Source: Picochlorum sp. 'celeri' (taxonomy: Eukaryota; Chlorophyta; Trebouxiophyceae). Taken from it: a stretch of 64,000 nucleotides of DNA. Where the stretch lies: positions 806,001-870,000 of the forward strand of contig JAACMV010000027.1 of the NCBI GenBank assembly GCA_010909725.1, read 5' to 3'. Numbering within the stretch: the first letter of the stretch is position 1; every line of letters starts with the position of its first letter. Below the pieces are notes generated by a model that was not told where the DNA came from, searched no databases, and worked only from the letters and a program-made list of their open reading frames with translations. The translations under genes were made by a program, and so were the position numbers. This document shows, in pieces, positions 21,597 to 30,654 of this stretch.

Positions 21597-21728
21597 TGTG
21601 TCCGCAAACTACTAAAAAATATTTATTTTTAATTGAGCTATACCGATGGAATGTAATCATGGGTCTCAGATGGAAAGAAGAATTCGAATTTGCTGGAAGT
21701 GAATGTGAGGACATTTGAACAAGCAACG

Positions 21729-24017
21729 ATGGACACTCAGTCGCGCGTGAGGAATATTATAGAGAGTATCGATGTACGTGTATGACTGAATGGAGACTAT
21801 ATGGTTGGATTGTGATACTATTTGCGTGATTTGAATTCCCAACTGTAGGATACAGCGTCACTTGAGTCGATACAGCAGGCCATACAGCGTTTACGTGAAG
21901 AAAGAAATGCAAAGATTGAGGGGCTAGTGCGCCATTCGGCTCATACGTACTCTCAGAATGCAGAAGTGGTGTATGGTTCAACTGTCTTGGAGAAGGACGT
22001 GGAATGTAGCCAAGCCTTGTCCAAAATGCTCTCAGATCAGCTCATCTCGAATCAGGAGACGGATTTATACGGGTTTTGTCGTATTGCGTGGGATCACGCG
22101 CATGTTGGAGGCATGTTGATGAGGGCTTTGGAGGAGCTGCATCATGAATCATTGTCACAGGCCTTCTCCCATAGTATTGAGGAGATGGAACGTGCGATGC
22201 AGCAGAAGGACTTGAAGGCGTGCGTTGATCATCTTCATGTGATGGAGAATATGGGTGAGATGGATGATGACATGAAGGAGAGGCTGAGAATGGTGGCTGG
22301 ACAGTTGCAGAGTATGTTGTTGCAGGAGGTTCTCTCCTGCATAGGGTTCCAGGCTTGTCTGCCCATAGTTGTTGTGAAGGAATCAAATGGTGCTTCATCT
22401 TTGATGTCAAGCGAAGAATATCTAAGGTTGCTGTGGAGTTGCTGTAGGGGTGTAGGTATTGTTGATGAGGTGATGAATGCTGTGTCTGAAGAACTCTTTC
22501 AGGGGTCCATCCACCCGGCGATGATCAAGTTCTCGGATGTAGGCAAACATCCGATCGGGTATCGAGAAAAAATCTTGTACAAGATACTCAAATCTACCGC
22601 CGAGAGTATTCTATGCGAGGACTCGGAGTTGATTGCGTGCCTTGGAAAGACACTGTGGGGGAGACTGACAGAATTGTACATGAACCTGTTGGCCAGGGAT
22701 GGACAGGGTGATCAGGTTGCCGAGTCATTTATGAAACAGGTTAATTTTGCTAAGAAATTGGAGATGAAAGCAGCAAAGCTGGGCTATATAGATGTCAATT
22801 CAAAGGGCCCCATAGCTGTGGCATCCATGGAATATGTCAGGGAGATTTTGAAGACAAAGAGAGCACACGTGCTCGCCAAAGTCAGGGATGCATTAATACT
22901 GCCGTTTCAAGAACAAGGTATTCATAGATTTTCGGTCGGTGAGTCTTTTATATCGCATCATGGAGATGCCCAGGTGTCCATTGATACTGGGTCACTACCA
23001 GCAGTAGATTCTGATGAGATCATCATTGATTCAAATGCGTTCCGAGAGTTGCAGCGAGAATACCCTCTCGGACACTGCGAGGCTCCGTTGTCAGTGTTGG
23101 AAGGGTACAAGGTATCTATGGATTTTGTAGTGGAATCATTGGAACAGACTGCAGAGTTGTCTGATGCCCAGTATGGCCATTTCATGACCACACTGCTGCG
23201 GGATATTTCATCACTGATTGTTGCTTTGGCTGGTTTAGATATGCATCAAGGCCAATCAATGCCTATGTATCCAGCATGTTTGAGGTACATGTCTTGCACA
23301 TATGTTTCGAGATGCTTTAGTTTGATGAGTTTTGCTGGACCGCGGCAATTGTCAGGTGGCCAAGGGAATTCCAGTCATCAATATGGAGAGGACATCCGTC
23401 AGCTTGGAGAGACGATTCTTCAATGTATGCTGGCGTCTCAGAAAGCTGAATTAGACAATGAGACGATGCATCTATGCACATGGAGTCAGGATGTTGATGT
23501 GAAGGATATGATTGCAAAGAAAAAGTCTGTCCAGAGACTGCGACATATATTTCAGCGTCTCGGTGCGAGCTTACCGGAACAAGACATTCCAAACCATGTA
23601 TTCATACGAGTGTCCTCTATTCTGTTGCTTGACGTGCTGAACAGCGTGATGCATTCAATTCTCCAGCTGCATGACATCAGCGAGGAGCTATCTGAGAACA
23701 TCCCACATATTCTAGAGGATCTCGTCCCGTCCAGCGATTCCAACGGTCTCTTGGACTGTATTGTCATAGGAAGATTAGGAAAGGAGACATCGGATTCACA
23801 TGCTGCATTGGCACAGGAACTCATGGAAGCTGTGCCTGAATGGCTCAAGCTCACCAAGCTATGTGATATGATGAAGGTTCCATCCAGAGAGATTGCGCAG
23901 TGGTGGGAAGATGGAACTCTTGCTGCAGCTGGATTCACGAGAGAAGAGCTGCGACGCTTGATCTGCGCTCTTTTCGAGGACACACCACATAGGGCAGCAA
24001 GTTTGAGCCAGATTTGA
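21729..24017 (+). CDS. ZW10: ZW10 homologue (Dsl1/NRZ tethering complex; MAG2-interacting type)
   Basis: Likely subunit of the ER-Golgi tethering complex (NRZ/Dsl1); in animals it also works at kinetochores. Exons 21729-21773 and 21849-24017, joined in phase 0, 737 aa. It is all-helical, as expected. The C-terminal block is the recognisable part: VPEWLKLTKLCDMMKV, QWWEDGTLAAAGFTREELRRLICALFEDT and the ending HRAASLSQI align with the ZW10 C-terminus ([26 protein letters not shown] pattern). The N-terminal portion is divergent and was placed only by continuity. The short 15-codon first exon is typical here. TGTAA after the stop near 24096. Confidence 0.78.
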
Positions 24018-24175
24018 AGGGTTCTAAAAGTACGACTTGATTGAGTTGGCCAATGCCATTCCATAGATTGCAACCGATTCATATATTCTCACAAAATGTA
24101 AATGTCATAGTATTTAATGGGTAATACGATTGTACTTTGGGCTGTGTTGCAATATTTTGAGTCGTAACAACCGCC

Positions 24176-26509
24176 ATGGTGCTCATGGTAAAAGATAACG
24201 AACAGGATGCGGTGGAAAGGGAGCGTATATTATCAGCAAAGAAAACAAATCGCAGGAAAGAGGAAAGAGATGGTTCGATGGAGGCAGGGTGCAGTTGGAC
24301 GCAAGATGACAATGCCGTTGAGGAGTCGTTTTTCACCTGTCAGTCGGATCAACCAACGACTGGCAAAAGCCGCACGGTCATGGAACCAGAGGAAGAAGGG
24401 AGTTCTGTAGAAATTCATCATGACGTCGAACCCGTTGTTGAGGGAGGAGAGCAAGAGTCCTGGATGCGAATCCAAAGCCCTCCAGCTGAGACTCCAGGTG
24501 TGTCCTCTGGGAAACGTGATTTCCCGATGCCCTCTCAGGGGACCGTCTCACGAAATCAAAGTCGTGAAAGAGAGGCAAAAGTTGAAGATGTGATACGCCG
24601 ACATACGATTCAAAGAGCAAACGACATGAAGGAAATAATGCATCGAGGGGAGGAGCAGTGCCAGAATTCAAAAAGCCATGGTATGGAAGAGCAGGCGATA
24701 CGGAAGACGCCGGTCAGAAAAAAGGGGCGGAAGCGAAAGGGCAAGAAGAAAGGTCGAAAGTTTGTGCCAAAATTTCTAGGACAGCTGTTTTCTTCAACAT
24801 CATCACCCCATGGAACACCATCTCCAATACGACACCAAGCAGGTCCACGAATGGTCCTCCCTCCGATGGCCAAACCCAATGTGGACTTTGGGGAAGATGT
24901 GAAAGACGCGGTGTATAAATTGCAGAGACCGCCTGCGCTATCTGTTCGAGGCATGAAATATGATCAGCCTGGTGGTCATCACAGGTCCATCTCTCAGGAA
25001 AAGTGTCTTTCTCCATTGATGGTGACTAGCCCAGGGCTATCGTGCGGCGGTCTTTTGGGCGAAGAGTTTGCAACAGCCATGAGAGATGTAGAGAAAATGG
25101 AGCAAGTGCAAGAATGTGAAGTGTCATTCAACAATAATAATCCTGATGATTCAAGAAGAGATCAGAGACTGGAAGCCACCATTGCTGGTTCTACATTGAG
25201 TAGTGGAGCTGCACGAGTGGACTCATACATGTCACCCAGAATAACAGCTTCTCCAAGAGAAGTTCAGAGAATGTCGAGTGTCAAAAAAGTAGCACCGGCC
25301 TCTCCTGTCCAGCCCCCAGTGCCCTCTGCCACAAAAATTGTTCATCAAGATCCTCCTAAGAATTGCATGACAGAGGATGTGCCTCGCCATATTGACCGTC
25401 GTGATACTGTTGAAGACTCAAACGTCGTAGTTCGAGTTCAAGTAGATAATGGAGGTTTGCAAAACGATGAAACATCCCATGCAAAACTGGGAATCTCCAA
25501 GGCATTGTTCCCTGAGGATGAGCTTGAGAGGTTGAAGAAGCAGTCTTTAGAGTCTCACCTACAGGAACCCATGGTTTCTTTGCGGATACATGAGCAAGAG
25601 ATGTCCAAGTTAGAAAAGAGACATGCAGCGATGATCGACGATCTGACTCAGCAGCACAACCAGAATGTACAGATCATAAAGAATGACTTGGAGGGACAGC
25701 TATCTGATGCATTGAGACAAAAAGAGGTGGTCGAAAACACGTCTACTTCCTTAGCGAATCAGCTTGCTCTCCTGTATTCACGAGTCAAAATTGCTGAGAA
25801 GAAGGCGAGCGAAGCTGTGCAAGAATTGCAGATGCAAAAGTCATCCATGCAGATGAGGTCGTCCACATTTGACAGATTACATGAAGAAATACAGAATTTA
25901 TCTCGCGAAAACACGAGATTAATACGAGAGAAAGCAAGTATGGAACATCATACGAGGCAGCTCACATCGATTCTTCACACAATCATGTCAGCAGATTCGT
26001 CAGCAAAGCAGAATGAGGAACTTGTCTGGGATGCACTTCATCAGCAGGCATCAGGGGACGATCAGGCATTCAAGGTACCTGGTATGGAGGATGACATGGC
26101 AGAGCACATGAAGCATCTCTCGGTGACTTCCAATAAAGAAGACGCGCATGTGGATCCAGAGCAAGGCGAGCTTGCAACCGAGAAGAAGAATGTCGGAGAT
26201 CATCGAAAACCATTGACAGCATCAAACACAACAGTGCCTCCTCCACCTGATCGTCAACAGCAGCAGCCATCAGAAGACACATCAAAAGAAATGAAATTGA
26301 AACGAACTGCTGAACTCGACAAACAGCTCTTGGAGCTCAACATGGAAAAGGAAAAGCTGGACATGGAATTGTCACACATGCCTGCGACATCTGCTGGGAG
26401 AACAGTAGCACAGCGACGACGGCGACGTCTTGTGGAAAATCGGCTTGACGATGTACAGCGAGAGATTGGAAAAGTAAAGCGGGAATTGCGAAAAATGAAA
26501 GCAATATGA
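24176..26509 (+). CDS. Large coiled-coil protein, function unknown
   Basis: Single-exon 777-aa ORF. The N-terminal half is disordered, with a strongly basic block (RKKGRKRKGKKKGRKF, about residues 182-200) and Pro/Ser-rich stretches. From about residue 445 a long coiled coil starts (DELERLKKQSLESHLQEP and onward) and runs, with breaks, to the end. The last about 65 residues form a short motif: LDKQLLELNMEKEKLDMELSHMP, then AGRTVAQRRRRRLVENRL and VKRELRKM. Its hydrophobic/acidic start, MP turn and Arg run recall the helical tail of enkurin-like microtubule or ciliary proteins, but I cannot assign it firmly. It converges with the next gene at only 16 bp. Confidence 0.6.
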   Translation: MVLMVKDNEQDAVERERILSAKKTNRRKEERDGSMEAGCSWTQDDNAVEESFFTCQSDQPTTGKSRTVMEPEEEGSSVEIHHDVEPVVEGGEQESWMRIQSPPAETPGVSSGKRDFPMPSQGTVSRNQSREREAKVEDVIRRHTIQRANDMKEIMHRGEEQCQNSKSHGMEEQAIRKTPVRKKGRKRKGKKKGRKFVPKFLGQLFSSTSSPHGTPSPIRHQAGPRMVLPPMAKPNVDFGEDVKDAVYKLQRPPALSVRGMKYDQPGGHHRSISQEKCLSPLMVTSPGLSCGGLLGEEFATAMRDVEKMEQVQECEVSFNNNNPDDSRRDQRLEATIAGSTLSSGAARVDSYMSPRITASPREVQRMSSVKKVAPASPVQPPVPSATKIVHQDPPKNCMTEDVPRHIDRRDTVEDSNVVVRVQVDNGGLQNDETSHAKLGISKALFPEDELERLKKQSLESHLQEPMVSLRIHEQEMSKLEKRHAAMIDDLTQQHNQNVQIIKNDLEGQLSDALRQKEVVENTSTSLANQLALLYSRVKIAEKKASEAVQELQMQKSSMQMRSSTFDRLHEEIQNLSRENTRLIREKASMEHHTRQLTSILHTIMSADSSAKQNEELVWDALHQQASGDDQAFKVPGMEDDMAEHMKHLSVTSNKEDAHVDPEQGELATEKKNVGDHRKPLTASNTTVPPPPDRQQQQPSEDTSKEMKLKRTAELDKQLLELNMEKEKLDMELSHMPATSAGRTVAQRRRRRLVENRLDDVQREIGKVKRELRKMKAI

Positions 26510-26525
26510 TATTGACAAAGTGATA

Positions 26526-27602
26526 TCACGATGATGTTTTAATACTCTGATTGAAAAATTCCACCATGAGGCCATTGTCCTCATACGTTGAAAATATCTT
26601 TTCTATGACATCTTGACTCAATGCCTGTACTAAAGATCGCCTTCCTACCCGGGCATGAAGCCCCATAAGGAAGGCGAGTTTCTGTCCATCCGTCACCTGT
26701 TTGTACTCTGTCACCCCTTGCAGCACACGTGCTGAGAACAGATCACGCAGGCTGCATGCAGCATCACTCAACGGCTCACTACCAAGAGTTACCCATTCAA
26801 AGGATATGCGCAGCGGCTCCTCTGCCTGAGCCATCTGCTTCAAAGCAATAGATACATGTTCGAACCCCTGCGACATGACATGTAGATGCCGATGATGCAC
26901 ATCCAATTGAATCCTGATGATCACTCTTCGAATACAACGACCTCCATCAACTTCCTCCAAACTCTTTAGCAAAAGTACAAGCGATACAAACCACGCAGCT
27001 AGATGCCCTGTGGATTCAAACCCTCCCTCAGGAGCCATATCAATGATCCATTCTCTTGGCAGAAACCCAGTAAAGCCTGGCGATAGAAGCAACCAAGACA
27101 ACGCTGCCACATCTGTTGCTCGCCGATATAGATGTTGCTTTAAATTTGTCACGTCCATTGTAGATCTCGCAAGCTGAGCAGGACGCAAAACGTCCAGACA
27201 GCAGGCATATTCCCTAGTGTCACCAAACATCATCAAACATTGGGACCTCACAACAGTGAGAAACGATTGAAACTCTTCATTCTGAAGAAGGGGATTTTCT
27301 TCAAAAGTAACAACCCCCCTTTGCTGCTCCAACTCCCTCAACACATCATGTCGCCTCCCACCTCTCTGCAGAGTGTTCCTTTCTCGACCATTGGGCACCT
27401 CTGGATCTCTCCTTCGTCTACTACTGCCTCTAGAAGCGGGGTGTCGTCTCTGACCTCGACGCCCATCTGAATCCTCCCGTCCATCATGGCGATGACTATG
27501 TAGACGATTTCTAGAACGCCTCAAAGGCCTAGCAACCCTCCACCTACCCAGTGTCACTTCCTCTCCATCCAATACACGAGAAATGTACGAGGTATCATCC
27601 AT
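26526..27602 (-). CDS. Protein of unknown function with Arg-rich N-terminus
   Basis: Single-exon 358-aa ORF. The first about 85 residues are very Arg/His/Gly-rich (RSRNRLHSHRHDGRED, RRGQRRHPASRGSSRRRRD), like an RNA-binding or nuclear tail. The rest is a folded-looking domain with alternating hydrophobic and helical stretches (SFLTVVRSQCLMMFG, WIIDMAPEGGFESTGHLAAWFVSLVLLLKSL, QALSQDVIEKIFSTYEDNG). No transmembrane span is convincing and I recognise no family. Convergent with the coiled-coil gene on the other strand. The conserved-looking core and matching codon use support a real gene. Confidence 0.55.
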   Translation of the reverse strand: MDDTSYISRVLDGEEVTLGRWRVARPLRRSRNRLHSHRHDGREDSDGRRGQRRHPASRGSSRRRRDPEVPNGRERNTLQRGGRRHDVLRELEQQRGVVTFEENPLLQNEEFQSFLTVVRSQCLMMFGDTREYACCLDVLRPAQLARSTMDVTNLKQHLYRRATDVAALSWLLLSPGFTGFLPREWIIDMAPEGGFESTGHLAAWFVSLVLLLKSLEEVDGGRCIRRVIIRIQLDVHHRHLHVMSQGFEHVSIALKQMAQAEEPLRISFEWVTLGSEPLSDAACSLRDLFSARVLQGVTEYKQVTDGQKLAFLMGLHARVGRRSLVQALSQDVIEKIFSTYEDNGLMVEFFNQSIKTSS

Positions 27603-28065
27603 ATCATGGATATAAAATTATGATTATCTACTACTATTACTATTTCAATTCAATACCGGGCAGTCAACTGTATTTGTCAATGAAAAAGGTCACATGCCAC
27701 AGAACACAAAGAGGTATTCGGGCAATGCGTGGATTCAGCAATTACAACCCACTATTCAATTCTTCTTCTCTTATTTTAGGAAAATTCTCATCGCCGGAAA
27801 GGTCGACGCTGTCCAATACAATATAGACTGCCATGCATGTCGTAAAAAAAAAAAAGAAGAACACTGCAACGTATTCTTTATTCCGCCGACCCACAGAAAT
27901 CGGAATTAGTAATACTTCAGCAGCAGACACGTCCAACCTACCGGTCCAGGGTGCAGATTGACCGAATACATTTTAAAAAAGAGAGTCCCGTGCCAAGTGC
28001 CAGCTCAACAGACCCACCACACGCTCTGCGTACTCTTAAAATATAAAAGTTATACATGGTCGGGT
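27603..28065. other. Intergenic region, ITPK promoter side
   Basis: About 460 bp. A TATAAAA (28042-28048) lies 18 nt before the ITPK ATG, close for a TATA box. A minus-strand reading (27742-27936) encodes a hydrophobic segment but has no ATG and relies on a homopolymer A/T run, so it is not called. Confidence 0.4.
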
Positions 28066-28085
28066 ATGGATATGGAGCAGTATGA
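28056..28085 (+). promoter_or_regulatory. Overlapping upstream ORF (9 codons) before ITPK
   Basis: An ATG 10 nt before the ITPK start opens a nine-codon frame (MVGYGYGAV) that ends with TGA at 28083-28085, inside the ITPK coding region and out of frame with it. If the transcript starts upstream, it would reduce ITPK initiation. Confidence 0.4.
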
Positions 28086-29229
28086 CAGAGAAGAGGGTGG
28101 TGCTGATAGAACCACCCCTTTCAGAGTCGGGTTTGCATTGAAAAAGGAAAAAGCCCGGAAGCATATTCGAGACGAGCTCATCGAATGTGCTAAATCTAGA
28201 GGTATAGAAATAGTTGTGATAGACGAGACGTTGCCCCTCGAAGAGCAAGGGCCTTTTGATGTCATCCTGCAAAAGATCCGTCGTCCAGACTTTGAACGTC
28301 AACTGGAGGCGTACGTGAAACAGCATCCCAAGGTTCGTCTATGTGATCCACCAAAGAAGACAATGCTTCTTCGAAATAGAAACTCGATGCTGAACGTGAT
28401 TCCGAATAGGGGTCATGTGATTCTGTCGCCTCCGGAACGAGGTACTGGTGAGCCTGCAAAAGTTCTGTGCGAGGTGCCTGTCCACGTCGTCTTGGATGAG
28501 GATAGAAGTTTCACAGATGCTGTTGGACTGATAGAATCTCACGGATTGACGTATCCGGTGATAGCGAAATCGTTATGGGCGGATGGGCGCCCGGGATCTC
28601 ACGATATAGCAGTCATTTGGTCAAACCAAGGGTTGGAACAACTCCTGTGCCCCAACAATCAGGAACACGACGAGACGAGAGTATCAAAGGATGCGACCAG
28701 GATGAAAGCTCCAGTATTACTGGAACAATATGTGAATCACGGAGAGTGTTTATTCAAGGTCTATGTGCTGGGAGATCAGCATGTTATTGTCACGAGGCCA
28801 TCATTGCACTTGGATCAGCAGGCACTGAGTGCTGGCAGCACGTGTGAGCACGGGATTCAGATGATTCATAGGGTTTCAGCATATCCTAGGACCAGATCGT
28901 GGGGCAAGGAGGACCTTGCACCGCAGGGGCACGGCGTCCCCAAGCCTCCCGAGTGGGTCTTTACTGGGCTAGCAAAGTTTGTCCAGCAAGAAACTGGTCT
29001 GACCCTGTTCAATTTTGACATCATCGTACCACTCCAACCAATACCTGGTATGGACGGTATGTTGCGTATGAAACAGGAAGAGGAAAACACTGCCACAGGA
29101 CTTGTTCATTTGATCGACATCAACTACTATCCAGGCGTGGAAAAATTACCCAGCAGCGAGACTGTCATTTGCAACTTTTTAGACAAGATTTTGGTCAATG
29201 GGTCACACCCAGACATGCTTCATTCATGA
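28066..29229 (+). CDS. ITPK: Inositol 1,3,4-trisphosphate 5/6-kinase (ITPK)
   Basis: ATP-grasp kinase that phosphorylates inositol phosphates and in plants feeds phytate and inositol-pyrophosphate synthesis. 387 aa from the ATG at 28066; single exon. The N-terminal subdomain shows FRVGFALKKEKARKHI and QGPFDVILQKIRRPDFE, then DPPKKTMLLRNRNSMLNVI, matching the plant family (DP...RLHNRISML). Central motifs VIAKSLWADG and QYVNHGECLFKVYVLGD bind ATP. The C-terminal FDIIVP...VHLIDINYYPGVEKLP holds the metal-binding Asp/Asn pair. The earlier in-frame residues before 28066 lack an ATG. The stop region overlaps by 10 nt with a convergent small-gene candidate. TGTAA at about 29236. Confidence 0.9.
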   Translation: MDMEQYDREEGGADRTTPFRVGFALKKEKARKHIRDELIECAKSRGIEIVVIDETLPLEEQGPFDVILQKIRRPDFERQLEAYVKQHPKVRLCDPPKKTMLLRNRNSMLNVIPNRGHVILSPPERGTGEPAKVLCEVPVHVVLDEDRSFTDAVGLIESHGLTYPVIAKSLWADGRPGSHDIAVIWSNQGLEQLLCPNNQEHDETRVSKDATRMKAPVLLEQYVNHGECLFKVYVLGDQHVIVTRPSLHLDQQALSAGSTCEHGIQMIHRVSAYPRTRSWGKEDLAPQGHGVPKPPEWVFTGLAKFVQQETGLTLFNFDIIVPLQPIPGMDGMLRMKQEEENTATGLVHLIDINYYPGVEKLPSSETVICNFLDKILVNGSHPDMLHS

Positions 29230-29869
29230 ATTTTTGTAACAAACAACACTGTTATGACGCAGATGCCGGTGGTGGTATCGCCATCATCACGGTTGTTTGT
29301 ATTATTGGTCACCCTCGAGGGACCTGACGGCATGCTATGCCGTCGCCCATCCAAGGCACCTCCTGACCGAGATTCCCGTAGGCGACCCATTCCCACCGAC
29401 GTTTGCAGGCATACATCCATCTCCTCCCTCTCTCCTACAACATTCATCAATCATTAATTTGTATTTTACTAGTAGAAAGGTACGATTCATTCTGATACTC
29501 AAGGAAGGAGACGACGCTCGAAGACGAGGTGCTGTTTGTCCCATTGACGCCAGTGGTGCGGCGCCGTGGTGGTGCTTGTATAGTATCTTCAGAGCAGTGA
29601 TTAGACTAAAGAGAAGAATATAGATTCCATTGACATCCAATAATTGCTTCGAAAAACCACGACATAGCAAAGAACGCCGAAGGATTCATTCATGGAAGCG
29701 GCGGCACATGTTTCTCTCGTCGGAATCCAGGGACATGGATCACGATGATCGGCATGATCACCATGTTGCATATTTTGGAAGGGCACTCCGTGCAGATATT
29801 GCGTACCTGCGTCATGCTGGTGCGCCGTTCTTGCACAAGGGACATACACAGCGACGCTGACTGCCCCAT
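29220..29869 (-). CDS. Candidate small membrane protein, three exons
   Basis: Tentative gene built from three pieces whose phases fit: exon A 29869-29807, exon B 29646-29484, exon C 29434-29220; 146 aa. Exon A starts [21 protein letters not shown]. Exon B adds a likely membrane segment, [17 protein letters not shown], followed by a basic His-rich turn. Exon C is Arg/Ser/Asn-rich and ends in a second hydrophobic stretch ([15 protein letters not shown]). The introns are 160 and 49 nt; the second has an alternative donor 13 nt downstream that also keeps phase. No homology is recognised and the C-terminus overlaps the ITPK stop by 10 nt. It could instead be non-coding. Confidence 0.35.
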
Positions 29870-30016
29870 CGCATGCACCACGGGATGGGAAGATGCACCT
29901 CTCGATCGACGTATATCTGTATATTTGTATATATTCTCCTCTCTTTTGCTTCCTTTTCTTTGAGCGATACATGTGACGATCTTGTTCATCATTTGCTGCA
30001 GATATTTATCGCCACA

Positions 30017-30343
30017 ATGGGAGGAGAGCGTGTTAGACTTTACGTCACAGGACAGTTCCTGGGCTACAAGCGTGGAAAGACCAACCAGTACAACCACACT
30101 GCTCTGATCAAGATTGCTGGCGTGGAGTCCAAGGGGGAGACTGACTTCTACCTCGGAAAGAGATTGGCATATATTTACAAGGCAAAGACCATGAAGAAGG
30201 GTAGCTTGTATCGCGTAGTCTGGGGCAAGGTCACCCGTGCCCATGGCAGTGTAGGTGTCGTCAGGGCCAAGTTCAGAAAGAACTTGCCACCACAGGCTAT
30301 TGGAAGCAAGATCCGTGTGATGCTCTATCCTAGCAGAGTGTAA
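30017..30343 (+). CDS. RPL35A: Ribosomal protein eL33 (RPL35A)
   Basis: Large-subunit cytosolic ribosomal protein, 108 aa, full length for the family. From ATG 30017: [47 protein letters not shown], and the C-terminus [14 protein letters not shown], all standard. The longer frame upstream belongs to no conserved sequence, so the ATG next to the TTTGCTGCAG acceptor (ending at 30000) is preferred. That acceptor suggests a 5' UTR intron, common in ribosomal protein genes. Poly(A) signal TGTAA at 30369. Confidence 0.95.
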   Translation: MGGERVRLYVTGQFLGYKRGKTNQYNHTALIKIAGVESKGETDFYLGKRLAYIYKAKTMKKGSLYRVVWGKVTRAHGSVGVVRAKFRKNLPPQAIGSKIRVMLYPSRV

Positions 30344-30368
30344 TACAGATAGTAATAGGTTTTTATTG

Positions 30369-30373
30369 TGTAA
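30369..30373 (+). terminator. TGTAA poly(A) signal of the eL33 gene
   Basis: TGTAA 26 nt past the eL33 stop, at the expected distance. The same word follows RPT6, cytochrome c, VDAC and others in this window. Confidence 0.55.
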
Positions 30374-30378
30374 CAATC

Positions 30379-30398
30379 GATAGATAGATAGATAGATA
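30379..30398 (+). repeat. (GATA)n microsatellite
   Basis: Five tandem GATA units directly after the eL33 poly(A) signal. Confidence 0.85.
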
Positions 30399-30437
30399 TT
30401 GCAGTTTTCTTTTTTCGGCCTTGCAGTTGCAGCCCCC

Positions 30438-30506
30438 ATGGCCATGGCCATCTATATGGCGCCCTCGATCGAGGGCTCGGATCCGTACTTTCCGGAAAGT
30501 ACCGGT
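30438..30506. promoter_or_regulatory. Run of perfect palindromes between eL33 and kinesin-12
   Basis: Within 69 bp there are six perfect palindromes, some overlapping: 14 bp at 30438-30451 (two CCATGG-like units), 6 bp at 30458-30463, 16 bp at 30461-30476 (centre GATC), 8 bp at 30478-30485, 18 bp at 30485-30502 (centre CCGG), and 6 bp at 30501-30506. They lie between two genes on the same strand, upstream of the kinesin start. Whether they are factor sites, cruciform-forming DNA or coincidence is unknown. Confidence 0.6.
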
Positions 30507-30654
30507 AATCAAGGGCCTGATACTTCCGCAGTCGTCTATAACAAATAAATATGATACATATGTTTGTATTATATGAACAAATTGTAGTATTATCCAACGC
30601 ATAGGCGTATAGGGCGTGTATCGGGTGTCAACCGCTCTTGCGATCGTTCCCGCC

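Noticed and set aside
27742..27936. Minus-strand ORF with a Phe-rich hydrophobic segment upstream of ITPK
   Set aside because: No ATG start, and the hydrophobic run is made by an A homopolymer; no splice partner found.
30435..30506. The palindrome run as a cloning polylinker
   Set aside because: It contains several restriction-site-like words, but they are embedded in continuous sequence between two native genes and no vector sequence is adjacent; kept as a natural-feature finding instead.
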